Below are positions 25,349 through 33,008 of a stretch of DNA of 64,000 nucleotides, piece after piece. Position numbers and translations under genes: made by a program. Positions within the stretch are counted from its first letter, which is position 1. Each line of letters opens with the position of its first letter. The notes under the pieces were generated by a model that was given only the letters and a program-made list of their open reading frames with translations, had not been told where the DNA came from and ran no database searches. The stretch covers positions 248,001-312,000 of the forward strand of contig NZ_BMTS01000004.1 in the NCBI RefSeq assembly GCF_014649795.1, written 5' to 3'. The DNA comes from Streptomyces melanogenes. Its GTDB lineage: Bacteria; Actinomycetota; Actinomycetes; Streptomycetales; Streptomycetaceae.

Positions 25349-26107
25349 TCATTCCCCTCGGTCGTTCCCGCTTCCGGTGCTCCGCTCGATCTCCACGGCC
25401 TGGTCGAGGAAGCGGGCGAGCAGCACCACCACCGCACAGGCCACCTCCATGCCGACGGCCGCGTTGAGGAGCGGTACGGTCCCGCCCGACGCCAGGGTGT
25501 TGAACGTGCCGTACGGCAGCAGGGTGTTGGCGAGGAACGCGGAGCCGCCGACGAGTCCCGCGACGCCGAGGATCAGATACGCCGCCTCGCCCGCCGCGTC
25601 CCCGACCTCGTACAGGCCGACCGGCCGGATCCGCTCCAGGGCGCGGTAGTCCGCCCCGATGTAGAGCAGGTGCAGCGCGGTCGCCACGACCACGCCGCCC
25701 TGGAAGCCGCCGCCGGGGCTCAGCTGCCCGTGTGCGATGACGTAGAGCCCGGTCAGCAGCGCGACCGGCAGCATGACCAGCGCGTAGCGGCGGACGGGGG
25801 CGGCGACCCGCTCGGGGGCGGGGCGCACCTGGCGCTCGTCGCGGGTCTGGCGCAGCAGTACGACGGTGCCGAGCACCGCGGCGAACAGGATGGTCTCCTC
25901 GCCCAGGGTGTCGAAGGCCCGCTGGTCGAAGTTGACGGACGCGATGGTGTTGGAGGTCCGGCGGGCGAGGGAGGCCTCGACGGCGCGCTCCCCGTACGGG
26001 TGGTCGTCGCCGCCGAAGCCCGGCAGCCGCAGTGCGGCGGCCGCGAGCAGCGCGGCCACGCCGAGGCCGCCCACGGCCAGGACCCACATCCGCAGTCGCC
26101 GGCTCAC
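25349..26107 (-). CDS. mrpB: Mrp-type antiporter subunit B (MnhB domain)
   Basis: This 252-residue membrane protein contains an N-terminal stretch like the MbhE/MrpA C-terminal part (TSNTIASVNFDQRAFDTLGEETILFAAVLG) and a C-terminal MnhB domain (GQLSPGGGFQGGVVVATALHLLYI). Both motifs are classic for Mrp/Mbh B-type subunits. The GTG start overlaps the preceding DUF4040 gene as GTGA. Subunit C follows after 22 bases. Confidence 0.85.
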   Translation of the reverse strand: MSRRLRMWVLAVGGLGVAALLAAAALRLPGFGGDDHPYGERAVEASLARRTSNTIASVNFDQRAFDTLGEETILFAAVLGTVVLLRQTRDERQVRPAPERVAAPVRRYALVMLPVALLTGLYVIAHGQLSPGGGFQGGVVVATALHLLYIGADYRALERIRPVGLYEVGDAAGEAAYLILGVAGLVGGSAFLANTLLPYGTFNTLASGGTVPLLNAAVGMEVACAVVVLLARFLDQAVEIERSTGSGNDRGE

Positions 26108-26364
26108 CGGCCGCCGTCCTCGCGCTGCCCCCGGCGCCGGACCTTGCGTACGGACAGCAGGATCAGCAGCGGGGTGAGCGCCGAGCCCACCGCGAGCTGG
26201 GAGAGGGCCACGTCCGGTGCCTGCAGCACCGTGAACAGGACGGCGAGCGCAAGGCCGAGCACCGCGAGCACCAGCGCCTGGCGGGCCGGGTCACGGACCG
26301 CCACCGCCGCGGTCGCCGCCACGGCGACCAGGAGCAGCGCGAGGACGGTGAGCACATCAGCCAT
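26104..26364 (-). CDS. DUF4040 (MbhD-like) subunit of the Mrp-type antiporter
   Basis: This 86-residue protein has three membrane helices with VRDPARQALVLAVLGLALAVLF and LQAPDVALSQLAVGSAL, the MbhD motif that in other Mrp systems is part of the C terminus of MrpA. Here it is a separate small gene. The gene overlaps mrpB by four bases and the upstream F-G gene by eight. Confidence 0.82.
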   Translation of the reverse strand: MADVLTVLALLLVAVAATAAVAVRDPARQALVLAVLGLALAVLFTVLQAPDVALSQLAVGSALTPLLILLSVRKVRRRGQREDGGR

Positions 26365-26818
26365 GGGAGGTCGCCTCCGCGTTCCGGTAGCCGCCCGAGA
26401 CCGCCCGGGAGGCGATGACGTTCCCGGCGACCAGGAGCGCCCCGGTCACCAGCAGTTTCACCATGGCCCGGCCCGGTCCCGTGGCCGCGCACACCGCGAC
26501 GACCACCGCCGTGGTGGCCAGGGCGGCCGCTGCGGTCAGCAGGTTGGTGTGCGGGGGATGCGGGGAGAGGTCGTCGGCGAGCAGCCGTGCGTACACCAAG
26601 GTGCCGACCGGGCCGAGCACGGCGAGCACCAGGGCGAGGTCGGTGTACGAGGGCCGTTGGTAGCCCTGCGCGAGCAGCAGCATGACCAGGCAGACGGCCG
26701 ACGTGCCGAAGTTCTGGGCGACCACCCGGCGCCCCACCGGCCCGGTCGCGACGGCCCACACCACCGGCCCGAACCCCACCGCGAGCAGGACGGTCGCGGT
26801 CCACAGCCACCCGTTCAC
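26357..26818 (-). CDS. fused MrpF-MrpG subunit of the Mrp-type antiporter
   Basis: In this 153-residue protein, residues 1-85 match MnhF/MrpF (three helices, GPVGRRVVAQNFGTSAVC and SYTDLALVLAVLGPVGTLVYA). Residues about 93-153 look like an abbreviated MnhG/MrpG (VKLLVTGALLVAGNVIASRAV), lacking the usual RLPDxxxRLHAATKA block. F and G are normally separate genes. The GTG at 26818 overlaps the E-like gene as GTGA. The fusion call depends on weak G-part similarity. Confidence 0.6.
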   Translation of the reverse strand: MNGWLWTATVLLAVGFGPVVWAVATGPVGRRVVAQNFGTSAVCLVMLLLAQGYQRPSYTDLALVLAVLGPVGTLVYARLLADDLSPHPPHTNLLTAAAALATTAVVVAVCAATGPGRAMVKLLVTGALLVAGNVIASRAVSGGYRNAEATSHG

Positions 26819-26991
26819 CGCTCGCCCATCGCCCGCCGCGCCCCGCAGGCCGCCAGCGCCCCCAGCAGGGCGCACCCGGCCCCGACGAACCCCTCCAGGG
26901 CGTCGACCGTACTGATGAACACGAGCCACGCGGCCATCAGCAGGAGCCACCACGCGAGGAGTTCGGCGGTCACGGCCGCCGCTCGACCCAT
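26815..26991 (-). CDS. short MrpE-like membrane protein, first gene of the Mrp operon
   Basis: This 58-residue protein has two membrane helices (ELLAWWLLLMAAWLVFISTVDA and GFVGAGCALLGALAACGA). It resembles the N-terminal third of MnhE/MrpE, which is usually about 160 residues, so it is a short form or a degenerate subunit. It is translationally coupled to the F-G gene (GTGA). The start at ATG 26991 gives a compact membrane protein. Confidence 0.6.
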   Translation of the reverse strand: MGRAAAVTAELLAWWLLLMAAWLVFISTVDALEGFVGAGCALLGALAACGARRAMGER

Positions 26992-27434
26992 CCGTACATC
27001 ACCTCGACAGCTGTCGGGAACCGGTGGGCGCGCCCGGGTCGGACGCGCCCGCGTCGCGGGGAGTGCGCTCATGAAAGCACCGAGGGCAGGCGGGCCGCCG
27101 ACGGCGCGCGGCGCCACCGCGCCCCGCCTTCTCCGGGCCGGCGGGTACCCGGCGCTCCGCCCGGCAATCCCCCGGACGGCGGGGCCGCCGTTTCGCGAGG
27201 CCCGGGAGGGGCACCCGGCTCCACGCCACATCCAGCGCCGGGGCGGGGAACGCCGCAGCCCGTGCGGCCCATGTGGCCGGATGCCCGGCGGTCGGAGATG
27301 CTCGATCTAGAGACGGCAGACGGCGGACCGCCGGGGCCGCATCCGCGCGCGGTGCGACGGGAAGGGAGCGCACACCATGCGACACGGTCCTGCGGGCCCC
27401 GCGAGAAGGCACCGATCGACCCCGTGGGTGCGCG
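26992..27434. other. 443-bp divergent region between the Mrp operon and the AI-2E permease
   Basis: Very GC-rich with no supported gene except a possible 25-codon leader at 27377-27454. It holds a SigB-type promoter candidate on the minus strand at 27145-27169. Confidence 0.4.
27145..27169 (-). promoter_or_regulatory. SigB-type promoter candidate for the Mrp operon
   Basis: On the minus strand GATT (27169-27166), 15 bases and GGGTAC (27150-27145) fit GnnT-N14/16-GGGTA(C/T), the stress-sigma consensus known from Streptomyces coelicolor. It lies about 150 bases before mrpE. The motif is short and can occur by chance. Confidence 0.35.
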
Positions 27435-27454
27435 ATGACCTCCGTGGGGCCTGA
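27377..27454 (+). CDS. possible 25-residue leader peptide
   Basis: ATG 27377 follows GAAGGGAG at good spacing and opens a 25-codon frame (MRHGPAGPARRHRSTPWVRD...) ending at 27454, beyond the ATG (27435) of the permease gene, which itself lacks a good ribosome-binding site. It could couple translation of the permease. No homologue recognised. Confidence 0.3.
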   Translation: MRHGPAGPARRHRSTPWVRDDLRGA

Positions 27455-28550
27455 CGCCGACGACGGCCGCGAGCCGGAGCACCCGGCCTCGGCGGGGGTT
27501 GTCCGGGACGTGGGCCGCAAGGGCGTGGGCGGCCGGTCGTGGTTCGCCGTCGGTTTCTCGCTGGGCCTGGGAGCGACGCTGGCGTGGCTGACGGTGCAGA
27601 CCGTCCTGGAGGTCGGCAGCCTGCTCACCCTGCTGCTGCTCGCCGTGTTCCTCGCGCTCGCCCTCGAACCCGTCGTCGTGTGGCTCACCCGCCACCGGTT
27701 GCGCCGGGGCTGGGCCGTCGCGGTCGTCCTGGTCCTGCTGCTCGCGCTGTTCGCGGGGTTCCTGGCGCTGGTCGTACCGCCGGCCGCCGACGAGATCAAC
27801 GCGCTGGTCAAGGCCGTTCCCGGCTGGCTGCGGGACCTGCACGACCACAACTCCGCGCTGGGCCGGTTCGAGGACCGCTACCACCTGGTGGAGAAGGCCA
27901 GGCAGCAGTTCTCCTCCGGTGGGGCGGCCGGGCTGGCCGGCGGGCTGCTGGGCGCCGGGAAGTTCGTGGTCGGCGCGATCACCTCGGCCGCCATCGTCAT
28001 CGTCGTGACGGTGTACGTGATGGCGTTCCTGCCCGGGCTCAAACGGTTCTGCCTGCGCTTCGTGGCGGCCCGCAAACGCCCGCACGCCCAGGAGGTCACC
28101 GAGGAGGTCCTCAACCGGGTGGGGCGCTACATGCTCGGCAACGTGGCCACCTCGGTCATCGCCGGTGCGGCCACCTTCGTCTGGTGCGCGGTGACCGGCG
28201 TCCCCTACCCGGCGGCGCTCGGCGTCTTCATCGCGCTGATGGACCTCATCCCCATCGTCGGCACCACCATCGGCGGCATCGTCGTCAGCCTGGTGGCCCT
28301 GTCGGTGTCCCTGCCGGTCGCCCTGGCCACCGCGGGCTTCTACGTCGGTTTCCGGCTGGCCGAGGACTATCTGATCGTGCCCCGGGTCATGAAGTTCGCC
28401 GTCGACGTCCACCCGCTCGTCACGGTCGTGGGCGTACTGATCGGCGGGGCGCTGCTCGGTGTCATCGGCGCCCTGGTCGCCATCCCGGCCGCCGTCGCCA
28501 TCGGCATCGTCCTGGACGAGCACGTCTTCTCCAGGACGGATACGTCCTGA
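27435..28550 (+). CDS. AI-2E family transporter (PerM-like permease)
   Basis: This 371-residue membrane protein has the PF01594 arrangement of about eight helices: LLLLAVFLALALEPVVVWLTRHRLRRG early on, a long extracytoplasmic or amphipathic section (PPAADEINALVKAVPGWLRD), and the conserved C-terminal half with MDLIPIVGTTIGGIVV, LAEDYLIVPRVMKF and VDVHPLVTVVGVLIGG. Family members include Na+(Li+)/H+ antiporters and the putative AI-2 exporter TqsA, so cation/proton exchange is plausible beside the Mrp operon. ATG 27435 has a weak ribosome-binding site. Confidence 0.85.
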   Translation: MTSVGPDADDGREPEHPASAGVVRDVGRKGVGGRSWFAVGFSLGLGATLAWLTVQTVLEVGSLLTLLLLAVFLALALEPVVVWLTRHRLRRGWAVAVVLVLLLALFAGFLALVVPPAADEINALVKAVPGWLRDLHDHNSALGRFEDRYHLVEKARQQFSSGGAAGLAGGLLGAGKFVVGAITSAAIVIVVTVYVMAFLPGLKRFCLRFVAARKRPHAQEVTEEVLNRVGRYMLGNVATSVIAGAATFVWCAVTGVPYPAALGVFIALMDLIPIVGTTIGGIVVSLVALSVSLPVALATAGFYVGFRLAEDYLIVPRVMKFAVDVHPLVTVVGVLIGGALLGVIGALVAIPAAVAIGIVLDEHVFSRTDTS

Positions 28551-28594
28551 CGCGCCTGCCGTACGAGGGGGAACACCCTCGTACGGCAGGCGCG
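28551..28594. terminator. 19-bp bidirectional terminator
   Basis: CGCGCCTGCCGTACGAGGG (28551-28569) pairs perfectly with its complement at 28576-28594 around GGAACA. It immediately follows the permease stop and precedes the stop of the convergent GNAT gene. Confidence 0.9.
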
Positions 28595-28604
28595 AGGATC
28601 CCGG

Positions 28605-29120
28605 CTAGATACCGAAGGGCGCCGCGTAACGGACGGTGCCGCCAGGCAGCGGGTGGGCCGGGTCCAGGGCCAGGGCCATCAGGGCCTCGTCCGGGACCTC
28701 GATGGTCAGGCCGATCCCGTGCGCGGAGGCGCGGGTGAAGCCGAACCGCGGGTAGTACGCGGGGTGTCCGAGGACGACCGCGAAGCGCTCGCCGAGGCCC
28801 GCGGCCGCCTCCAGTGCGGCGCGGACGGCGGCCGAACCGGCCCCGCTCCGCTGGTACTCGGGCAGTACGGCGACGGGAGCCAGGCACAGGGCCGGGGTGT
28901 CGCCGATGTGGCAGCGGGTCAGCAGGGCGTGGCCGACGGGGCGGCCGTCCTCGTCGGTGCTGACGAGGGAGAGGCCGTCGATCCAGGCGGGGTCGGCGCG
29001 CAGGGCGTCGACGAGGTCGGCCTCCCCGGGAGTCTCGAACGCCGCGAGGTTGACGGCACGGACGGCGGGGATGTCGGCGCCGGTCTCGGCGCGGGTGTTC
29101 CAGGGGTTGCGTGTACGCAT
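28605..29120 (-). CDS. GNAT-family N-acetyltransferase (YhbS-like)
   Basis: This 171-residue protein matches the YhbS-type GNAT group: AVNLAAFETPGEADLVDALR at the N terminus, LAPVAVLPEYQRSGAGSAAV with the acetyl-CoA loop Q-R-S-G-A-G, and VVLGHPAYYPRFGFTRAS. Members are often annotated as predicted N-acetyltransferases of unknown acceptor. The ATG at 29120 is the natural start; a terminator lies directly downstream. Confidence 0.85.
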   Translation of the reverse strand: MRTRNPWNTRAETGADIPAVRAVNLAAFETPGEADLVDALRADPAWIDGLSLVSTDEDGRPVGHALLTRCHIGDTPALCLAPVAVLPEYQRSGAGSAAVRAALEAAAGLGERFAVVLGHPAYYPRFGFTRASAHGIGLTIEVPDEALMALALDPAHPLPGGTVRYAAPFGI

Positions 29121-29205
29121 GACGGGATGAGGATCCGTTTCATGGTGGGTTCGTGTGGGAGAACACCTCGCGAGCTCACGCTCTCGGCGAGGCGGGGTGA
29201 CTGGG

Positions 29206-29274
29206 TCAGACCGTCGCCCGGGACGTGAGGGCGGTCCGGGCGCTGCTCTTCGCAGTGGCCTTGAGCGCGGTCAT
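29206..29274 (-). CDS. possible 22-residue cationic peptide
   Basis: ATG 29274 is preceded by GGGAGGTGG, a near-perfect ribosome-binding site, and opens a frame reading MTALKATAKSSARTALTSRA and two more residues before TGA. The peptide is rich in Ala, Thr, Ser and Lys/Arg. No homologue is recognised. The strong Shine-Dalgarno in otherwise gene-free sequence is the reason for listing it. Confidence 0.4.
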   Translation of the reverse strand: MTALKATAKSSARTALTSRATV

Positions 29275-29345
29275 CAGCCCCACCTCCCTTTCATCCTCAA
29301 TCCGAAACGACACGAACCCTTGAAATGTACCACATTGCCGGGAAA

Positions 29346-29368
29346 ACACCCGTGGATTTCATGGGTGT
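29346..29368 (-). terminator. short hairpin after the DUF5133 gene
   Basis: ACACCC (29346-29351) pairs with GGGTGT (29363-29368) ten bases beyond the stop at 29378. Weak, six base pairs only. Confidence 0.35.
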
Positions 29369-29377
29369 CCCACGTTG

Positions 29378-29635
29378 CTAGCCGGTCGGCGACGGTGGGG
29401 AAGCGGCCGGGGCGAGGGGAGCGCGAACCGTCGGGCGGGTGCGGCTGAGGTAGCGCTCGGCGGCATGCACCGCCTCGCGCGCGGTGCGCTCGCCCATGAG
29501 CACGCAGAGCGTGTACGCGGTGTCCTCGAAGCGTCGGCGCAGGGCGGGCTCATGGGGCTGTGCCAGGACCGCGCGTTCATGCGCCCGGTAGTGCGAGAGC
29601 AGCCGTGCGAGGGTCTGCTTGTCGGGCAGCAGCAT
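29378..29635 (-). CDS. DUF5133 domain protein
   Basis: This 85-residue protein begins MLLPDKQTLARLLSHYRAHE and contains RRRFEDTAYTLCVLMGERTA, both diagnostic of the streptomycete DUF5133 family. Two ATG codons are adjacent; the second (29635) has AGGAGG at the better distance. DUF5133 proteins are often found near stress and sigma-factor regulated genes; function unknown. The C terminus is Pro-rich and variable. Confidence 0.8.
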   Translation of the reverse strand: MLLPDKQTLARLLSHYRAHERAVLAQPHEPALRRRFEDTAYTLCVLMGERTAREAVHAAERYLSRTRPTVRAPLAPAASPPSPTG

Positions 29636-29737
29636 CATGTCCTCCTGCACATGGGCGGGCCCCGGCCCACCCATCCTGACCGGGTCCGGGGACCTGCGCG
29701 AGCCGTATTGCTGCGCTCCGTGACGACCCGCGCCAAC

Positions 29738-29768
29738 GGGGCCGGGCGGAGGGACTCCGCCCGGCCCC
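29738..29768 (-). terminator. 14-bp hairpin after the CsbD-like gene
   Basis: GGGGCCGGGCGGAG (29738-29751) pairs perfectly with its complement at 29755-29768 around a 3-base loop, 18 bases beyond the CsbD-like stop. Confidence 0.85.
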
Positions 29769-29786
29769 ACAGCGCCGGGAACCGCG

Positions 29787-29972
29787 TTATTTGCGGAACG
29801 CGTCCTTGGTCTTCTCCTTGGCCTGGCGGAGATCGCCCTTCGCCTTCTCGGCGCGCCCCTCGGCGGCCTTGCTCTCGTTGCCCACCGCGCGGGCCGCGGT
29901 CTCCTTGGCCTTTCCCTTGGCCTGCTCGACCTTCGCCTTGGCCTTCTCGTTCTTCGCGGTCACGGTAATCAC
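29787..29972 (-). CDS. CsbD-family stress protein
   Basis: This 61-residue protein is almost entirely charged and Ala-rich (KAKAKVEQAKGKAKETAARA, then KGDLRQAKEKTKDAFRK), the CsbD-like pattern: a four-helix, LEA-like stress protein. In Bacillus csbD is a SigB target. Start is GTG 29972; GTG 29963 three codons later is equally possible. It ends with TAA, rare in this genome. A strong terminator follows. Confidence 0.82.
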   Translation of the reverse strand: MITVTAKNEKAKAKVEQAKGKAKETAARAVGNESKAAEGRAEKAKGDLRQAKEKTKDAFRK

Positions 29973-30075
29973 ACCCTGATCTTTTCGAATTCGGTGGTCA
30001 CGTCCGAGTCTGACCGTTCAGTGGATCCGCAAACGTCTCTCTCGTATCCGCCGGGAATCCCTCCGGGTAGCGCGT

Positions 30076-30246
30076 TCACCACCGGTACCAGCGGCTTCGG
30101 CGCCCACCACCCGCGGCCGGACGCGCGACGAAACCCACGAGCCACAGGACCAGGACGACAAGCGCGACCCACCACAGAACCTGGAGCGCGAAACCGGCGC
30201 CGAAGAGAAGCAGCGCGAGCAGGAGAACGACAAGAAGGGGAACCAT
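30076..30246 (-). CDS. small hydrophobic protein (DUF5670 / Lmo0937 type)
   Basis: This 56-residue protein is two membrane helices, MVPLLVVLLLALLLFGAGFA and WWVALVVLVLWLVGFVA, followed by a short basic tail ending WYRW. GGAGGTG precedes the ATG. The gene at 60377-60538 encodes a close paralogue with the same helices and ending. The family is unnamed in function but common in stress-responsive regions. Confidence 0.8.
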   Translation of the reverse strand: MVPLLVVLLLALLLFGAGFALQVLWWVALVVLVLWLVGFVARPAAGGGRRSRWYRW

Positions 30247-30344
30247 GCTATGCACCTCCACAAAAGCGGGTTCCCCTGCCGGGCCGCGTCATGCACGGCG
30301 AATTCCGGACAGGGGTCGGGTGATTGCCGGTAACGGAGATCCGT

Positions 30345-31316
30345 TCATGGTTTTCCACCCCTGGACCCACGGGCATCGGCCGTCGCCGCGTCCGTGACGT
30401 CCAGGAACACCTGGTCGGCGTCGGGCCAGATGTTGGCCACCGATTCCTTGATGCGCTCGCAGACCAGCTCGACCCGCTCGCTCTCCAGGCCCGGCGCCAG
30501 GTCGATACGGGCCGCGACCAGCGCGGAGTCGGTGCCGAGCCGCATGGTGAGCAGGGCCTCCACGCTGTCGATCTCCGGCTGCGCGTCCAGCAGCGCCCGG
30601 ATGCGGTCGCGTGTCTCGGGGTCGACCGCCTCCCCGATGAGCTGGTCGCGGGCGTCCTTGCCGAGCCGGTACGCCACGTATCCGAGCAGTGCGCCGATGG
30701 CCAGCGAGGCCGAGCCTTCCCAGACCACCTGACCGGTTGTCATGTGCAGCGCCATCCCGGCCATGGCGAGGGTGACGCCGAGCACGGCCGTCCCGTCCTC
30801 CGCGACCACCGTGCGCAGCGCGGGATCGCGCCCGATGCCGCCGCCCGGCTGGCCGCGCACCTGGTGCAGGGCCCGCAGCAGCGACGCGCCCTCGGCGAGG
30901 AGGGCGACCGCGAGCACGGCGAGCCCCGCGATGTACCCGGAGTGCGACTCGTCCGCGCCCGAGCGCAGGGCCTCGATGCCCTGGAAGACGGAGAAGCAGC
31001 CGCCCATCACGAAGATGCCCACGGCCGCGAGCAGGGACCAGAAGAAGCGTTCCTTGCCGTAGCCGAAGGGGTGGTGGCGGTCCGGCGGACGGCGGCTGCG
31101 GCGCAGTGCGGCCAGCAGGAAGACCTCGTTGACGCTGTCCGCGACGGAGTGGGCCGCCTCGGAGAGCAGCGCCGGGGAGCCGGCGACGACCCCGCCGATC
31201 GCCTTCGCCACGGCGATGAGCAGATTCGCGCCGAGCGCGACGAGGACGGTGAGCCGGGTGCCGGAGTCCTTGCCCCCGGTCCGCCCCGGCGCCTTGCCGT
31301 TCCTGTTCCCGCTCAC
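30345..31316 (-). CDS. cation diffusion facilitator (CDF) family metal transporter
   Basis: This 323-residue protein has six helices with the CDF signature LLSEAAHSVADSVNEVFLLAA (metal-site HxxxD in helix 2), HHPFGYGKERFFWSLLAAVG, and a second site region, ending in a cytoplasmic ferredoxin-like domain (AARIDLAPGLESERVELVCERI). CDF proteins export Zn2+, Fe2+, Mn2+ or related ions by proton antiport. The GTG start at 31316 overlaps the gvpK stop as GTGA, so it is translationally coupled to the gas-vesicle operon. Confidence 0.88.
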   Translation of the reverse strand: MSGNRNGKAPGRTGGKDSGTRLTVLVALGANLLIAVAKAIGGVVAGSPALLSEAAHSVADSVNEVFLLAALRRSRRPPDRHHPFGYGKERFFWSLLAAVGIFVMGGCFSVFQGIEALRSGADESHSGYIAGLAVLAVALLAEGASLLRALHQVRGQPGGGIGRDPALRTVVAEDGTAVLGVTLAMAGMALHMTTGQVVWEGSASLAIGALLGYVAYRLGKDARDQLIGEAVDPETRDRIRALLDAQPEIDSVEALLTMRLGTDSALVAARIDLAPGLESERVELVCERIKESVANIWPDADQVFLDVTDAATADARGSRGGKP

Positions 31317-31627
31317 GGTCCGCGCTCCCCGTCAGGGCGACCAGCGGCTTCCACGGGCAGCAGCGGGCCCAGCGGTCCGAGGTCGATGTTGAGGTCCTCC
31401 GGGCGCAGCCCGAACTTCGCCCTCAGCTCGCCCATCCGGTCCTCCAGGAGCATCAAGGTGAGCCCGATCCGCTCCTCCTGCTCGCCGGTGAGCTCACCGG
31501 TCTCCACCCGGCGCAGGGCCTGACGTTCCATCAGCTGGCGGAGCAGCTCCACCACGGTCAGGACCAGTCGGGCGAGATCGCGCTCCACCGTGTCGGCGTC
31601 GAGCTCCACGCGCCGCCGCCCGCTCAT
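31313..31627 (-). CDS. gvpK: gas vesicle protein K
   Basis: This 104-residue protein matches GvpK: VERDLARLVLTVVELLRQLMERQALRR, ELTGEQEERIGLTLMLLEDRM and EDLNIDLGPLGPLLP. GvpK is a minor accessory protein needed for vesicle assembly. It is the last gvp gene of the cluster, overlapping gvpS (ATGA) upstream and the CDF gene (GTGA) downstream. Confidence 0.92.
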   Translation of the reverse strand: MSGRRRVELDADTVERDLARLVLTVVELLRQLMERQALRRVETGELTGEQEERIGLTLMLLEDRMGELRAKFGLRPEDLNIDLGPLGPLLPVEAAGRPDGERGP

Positions 31628-31890
31628 GAGCCCTCCCAGAAGCGGTCGTACGAGCTGGTCGGCAGCGCGGGCCCCTCGCTCTCGTACGCGTTCTCGAACG
31701 GCGAATGGACCTCCGCGCTCACCGAGCTGACCAGCGCGTTGAGATCGATCCGGACCAGGTCCACGTCCGCGATGCGCAGGGTGAGGTCGCCGGCGAGGAC
31801 CACGCCTCCCGCGAGGAGCCGGTCGAGCAGATCGACCAGGGCCACCTGCCGCTCGGCGTGGGTGCCGTCAACGGCTGCCGTCGGGGCCAT
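31624..31890 (-). CDS. gvpS: gas vesicle protein S (GvpA/J family)
   Basis: This 88-residue protein has the GvpA/J core: LVDLLDRLLAGGVVLAGDLTLRIADVDLVRIDLNALVSS. It is the third GvpA-like protein in the cluster and corresponds in position to GvpS of streptomycete clusters. GGAGGAGG precedes its ATG. It overlaps gvpL by 23 bases and gvpK by four. Confidence 0.88.
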   Translation of the reverse strand: MAPTAAVDGTHAERQVALVDLLDRLLAGGVVLAGDLTLRIADVDLVRIDLNALVSSVSAEVHSPFENAYESEGPALPTSSYDRFWEGS

Positions 31891-32662
31891 CGGCTCCTCC
31901 TCCGTCCGCGTCCACGCCGCCCGCGAAGGAGTACGGCGCCCACGGCCCGGTCACCTCGACGCGCACCCCCGCGACCCGCGATCCGTGCCGCTCGGCGAGG
32001 GCGACGAACTCCGCGCTGCGCTCGCGCGGCACCAGATAGGCGGCGTTGAGCACGTTCTCGCCCGCCTGCCCCGAGATCCGCGCGCTCTGCGGCCGGTGCA
32101 GCCGCTCCGCCTCGGCGTGCCCGGACAGCGTCCGGCGCAGACTGCGGGAGAGGGCGCCCGCCTGCCGCCAGGTGTCCTCACGGGCCTGGCGCTGGCCCAG
32201 CCTGCGGCGCAGATACTCCCGCCCGCTCGCGGGCTTCGCCCGCGGCGCGGGCTCGGGCGCCGAGGCTTCCGCGTACACCTTGACGCCCCACTCGACCCGC
32301 CCGTCCAGCCGCTCCAGGGCCGGTACGAAACGGGCGCGCCCGGAGTCGAGCAGTCGGCGCACCCCGCCCGTGCCCCGGCACACCGTGGCGAGCCGCAGCG
32401 GAATCGCGCAGGTCACCGAGGACAGCGCGGCCACCACCGCCTGATGGGCGCGGGCGGTGGCGGCGAGCCAGTCCAGGTCCTCCAGATGGGCGCGGAGCGG
32501 GGCGGCGTCGAACTCCCCTGCGGGCACCGGGCTCGCCGCCGCGCACAGCCCCCGGTGGACGATCAGCCTCGGCGGCCCGCCGTCCAGGCCGCGCACGCCG
32601 TCGGGCGGCGCCCCCTCGAAGGGCCGCACGACCGCGTAGACGTACCACAGCGCCTCATTCAT
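31868..32662 (-). CDS. gvpL: gas vesicle protein L (GvpL/GvpF family)
   Basis: This 264-residue protein matches GvpL/GvpF: WYVYAVVRPFEG at the N terminus, then VTCAIPLRLATVCRGTGGV and NVLNAAYLVPRERSAEFVAL near the C terminus. GvpL and GvpF are accessory proteins thought to recruit other assembly factors. The ATG at 32662 overlaps gvpJ by eight bases. The C terminus is Asp/Gly-rich. Confidence 0.9.
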   Translation of the reverse strand: MNEALWYVYAVVRPFEGAPPDGVRGLDGGPPRLIVHRGLCAAASPVPAGEFDAAPLRAHLEDLDWLAATARAHQAVVAALSSVTCAIPLRLATVCRGTGGVRRLLDSGRARFVPALERLDGRVEWGVKVYAEASAPEPAPRAKPASGREYLRRRLGQRQAREDTWRQAGALSRSLRRTLSGHAEAERLHRPQSARISGQAGENVLNAAYLVPRERSAEFVALAERHGSRVAGVRVEVTGPWAPYSFAGGVDADGGGADGPDGSR

Positions 32663-33008
32663 CGCGTACCACCTCCGCGTGCGCGTCCCGGGAGTCGTCG
32701 TGGCGGCTTTCCAGTTCGGCGATGCGGGCCTGCAACTGCTCGTTCTCCCGGGAGAGTTCACGGCGGCGGGCGGCGCCGGAGAGCGCGGGGTCGTCCTCCC
32801 ACCAGTCGATGCCCATTTCCTTCGCCTTGTCCAGGGAGGCGACGATGAGGCGGAGTTTGATGGTGAGGAGTTCGATGTCGAGGAGATTGATGCGAATGTC
32901 CCCGGCGATGACGATTCCCTTGTCGAGGACGCGTTCGAGGATGTCGGCGAGATTCGCGCTGCCGCCGTCCGACGCATACGGATCGGAGAGCCGTCCCGGG
33001 ACCGTCAT
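32655..33008 (-). CDS. gvpJ: gas vesicle protein J (GvpA/J family)
   Basis: This 117-residue protein has LADILERVLDKGIVIAGDIRINLLDIELLTIKLRLIVASLDKAKEMGIDWW, the GvpA-type helix-beta-beta-helix core, followed by an Arg/Glu-rich coiled-coil tail (RENEQLQARIAELESRHDD). GvpJ is implicated in nucleation and tip structure of the vesicle. It shares one base with the gvpZ stop (TGATG). Confidence 0.9.
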   Translation of the reverse strand: MTVPGRLSDPYASDGGSANLADILERVLDKGIVIAGDIRINLLDIELLTIKLRLIVASLDKAKEMGIDWWEDDPALSGAARRRELSRENEQLQARIAELESRHDDSRDAHAEVVRDE

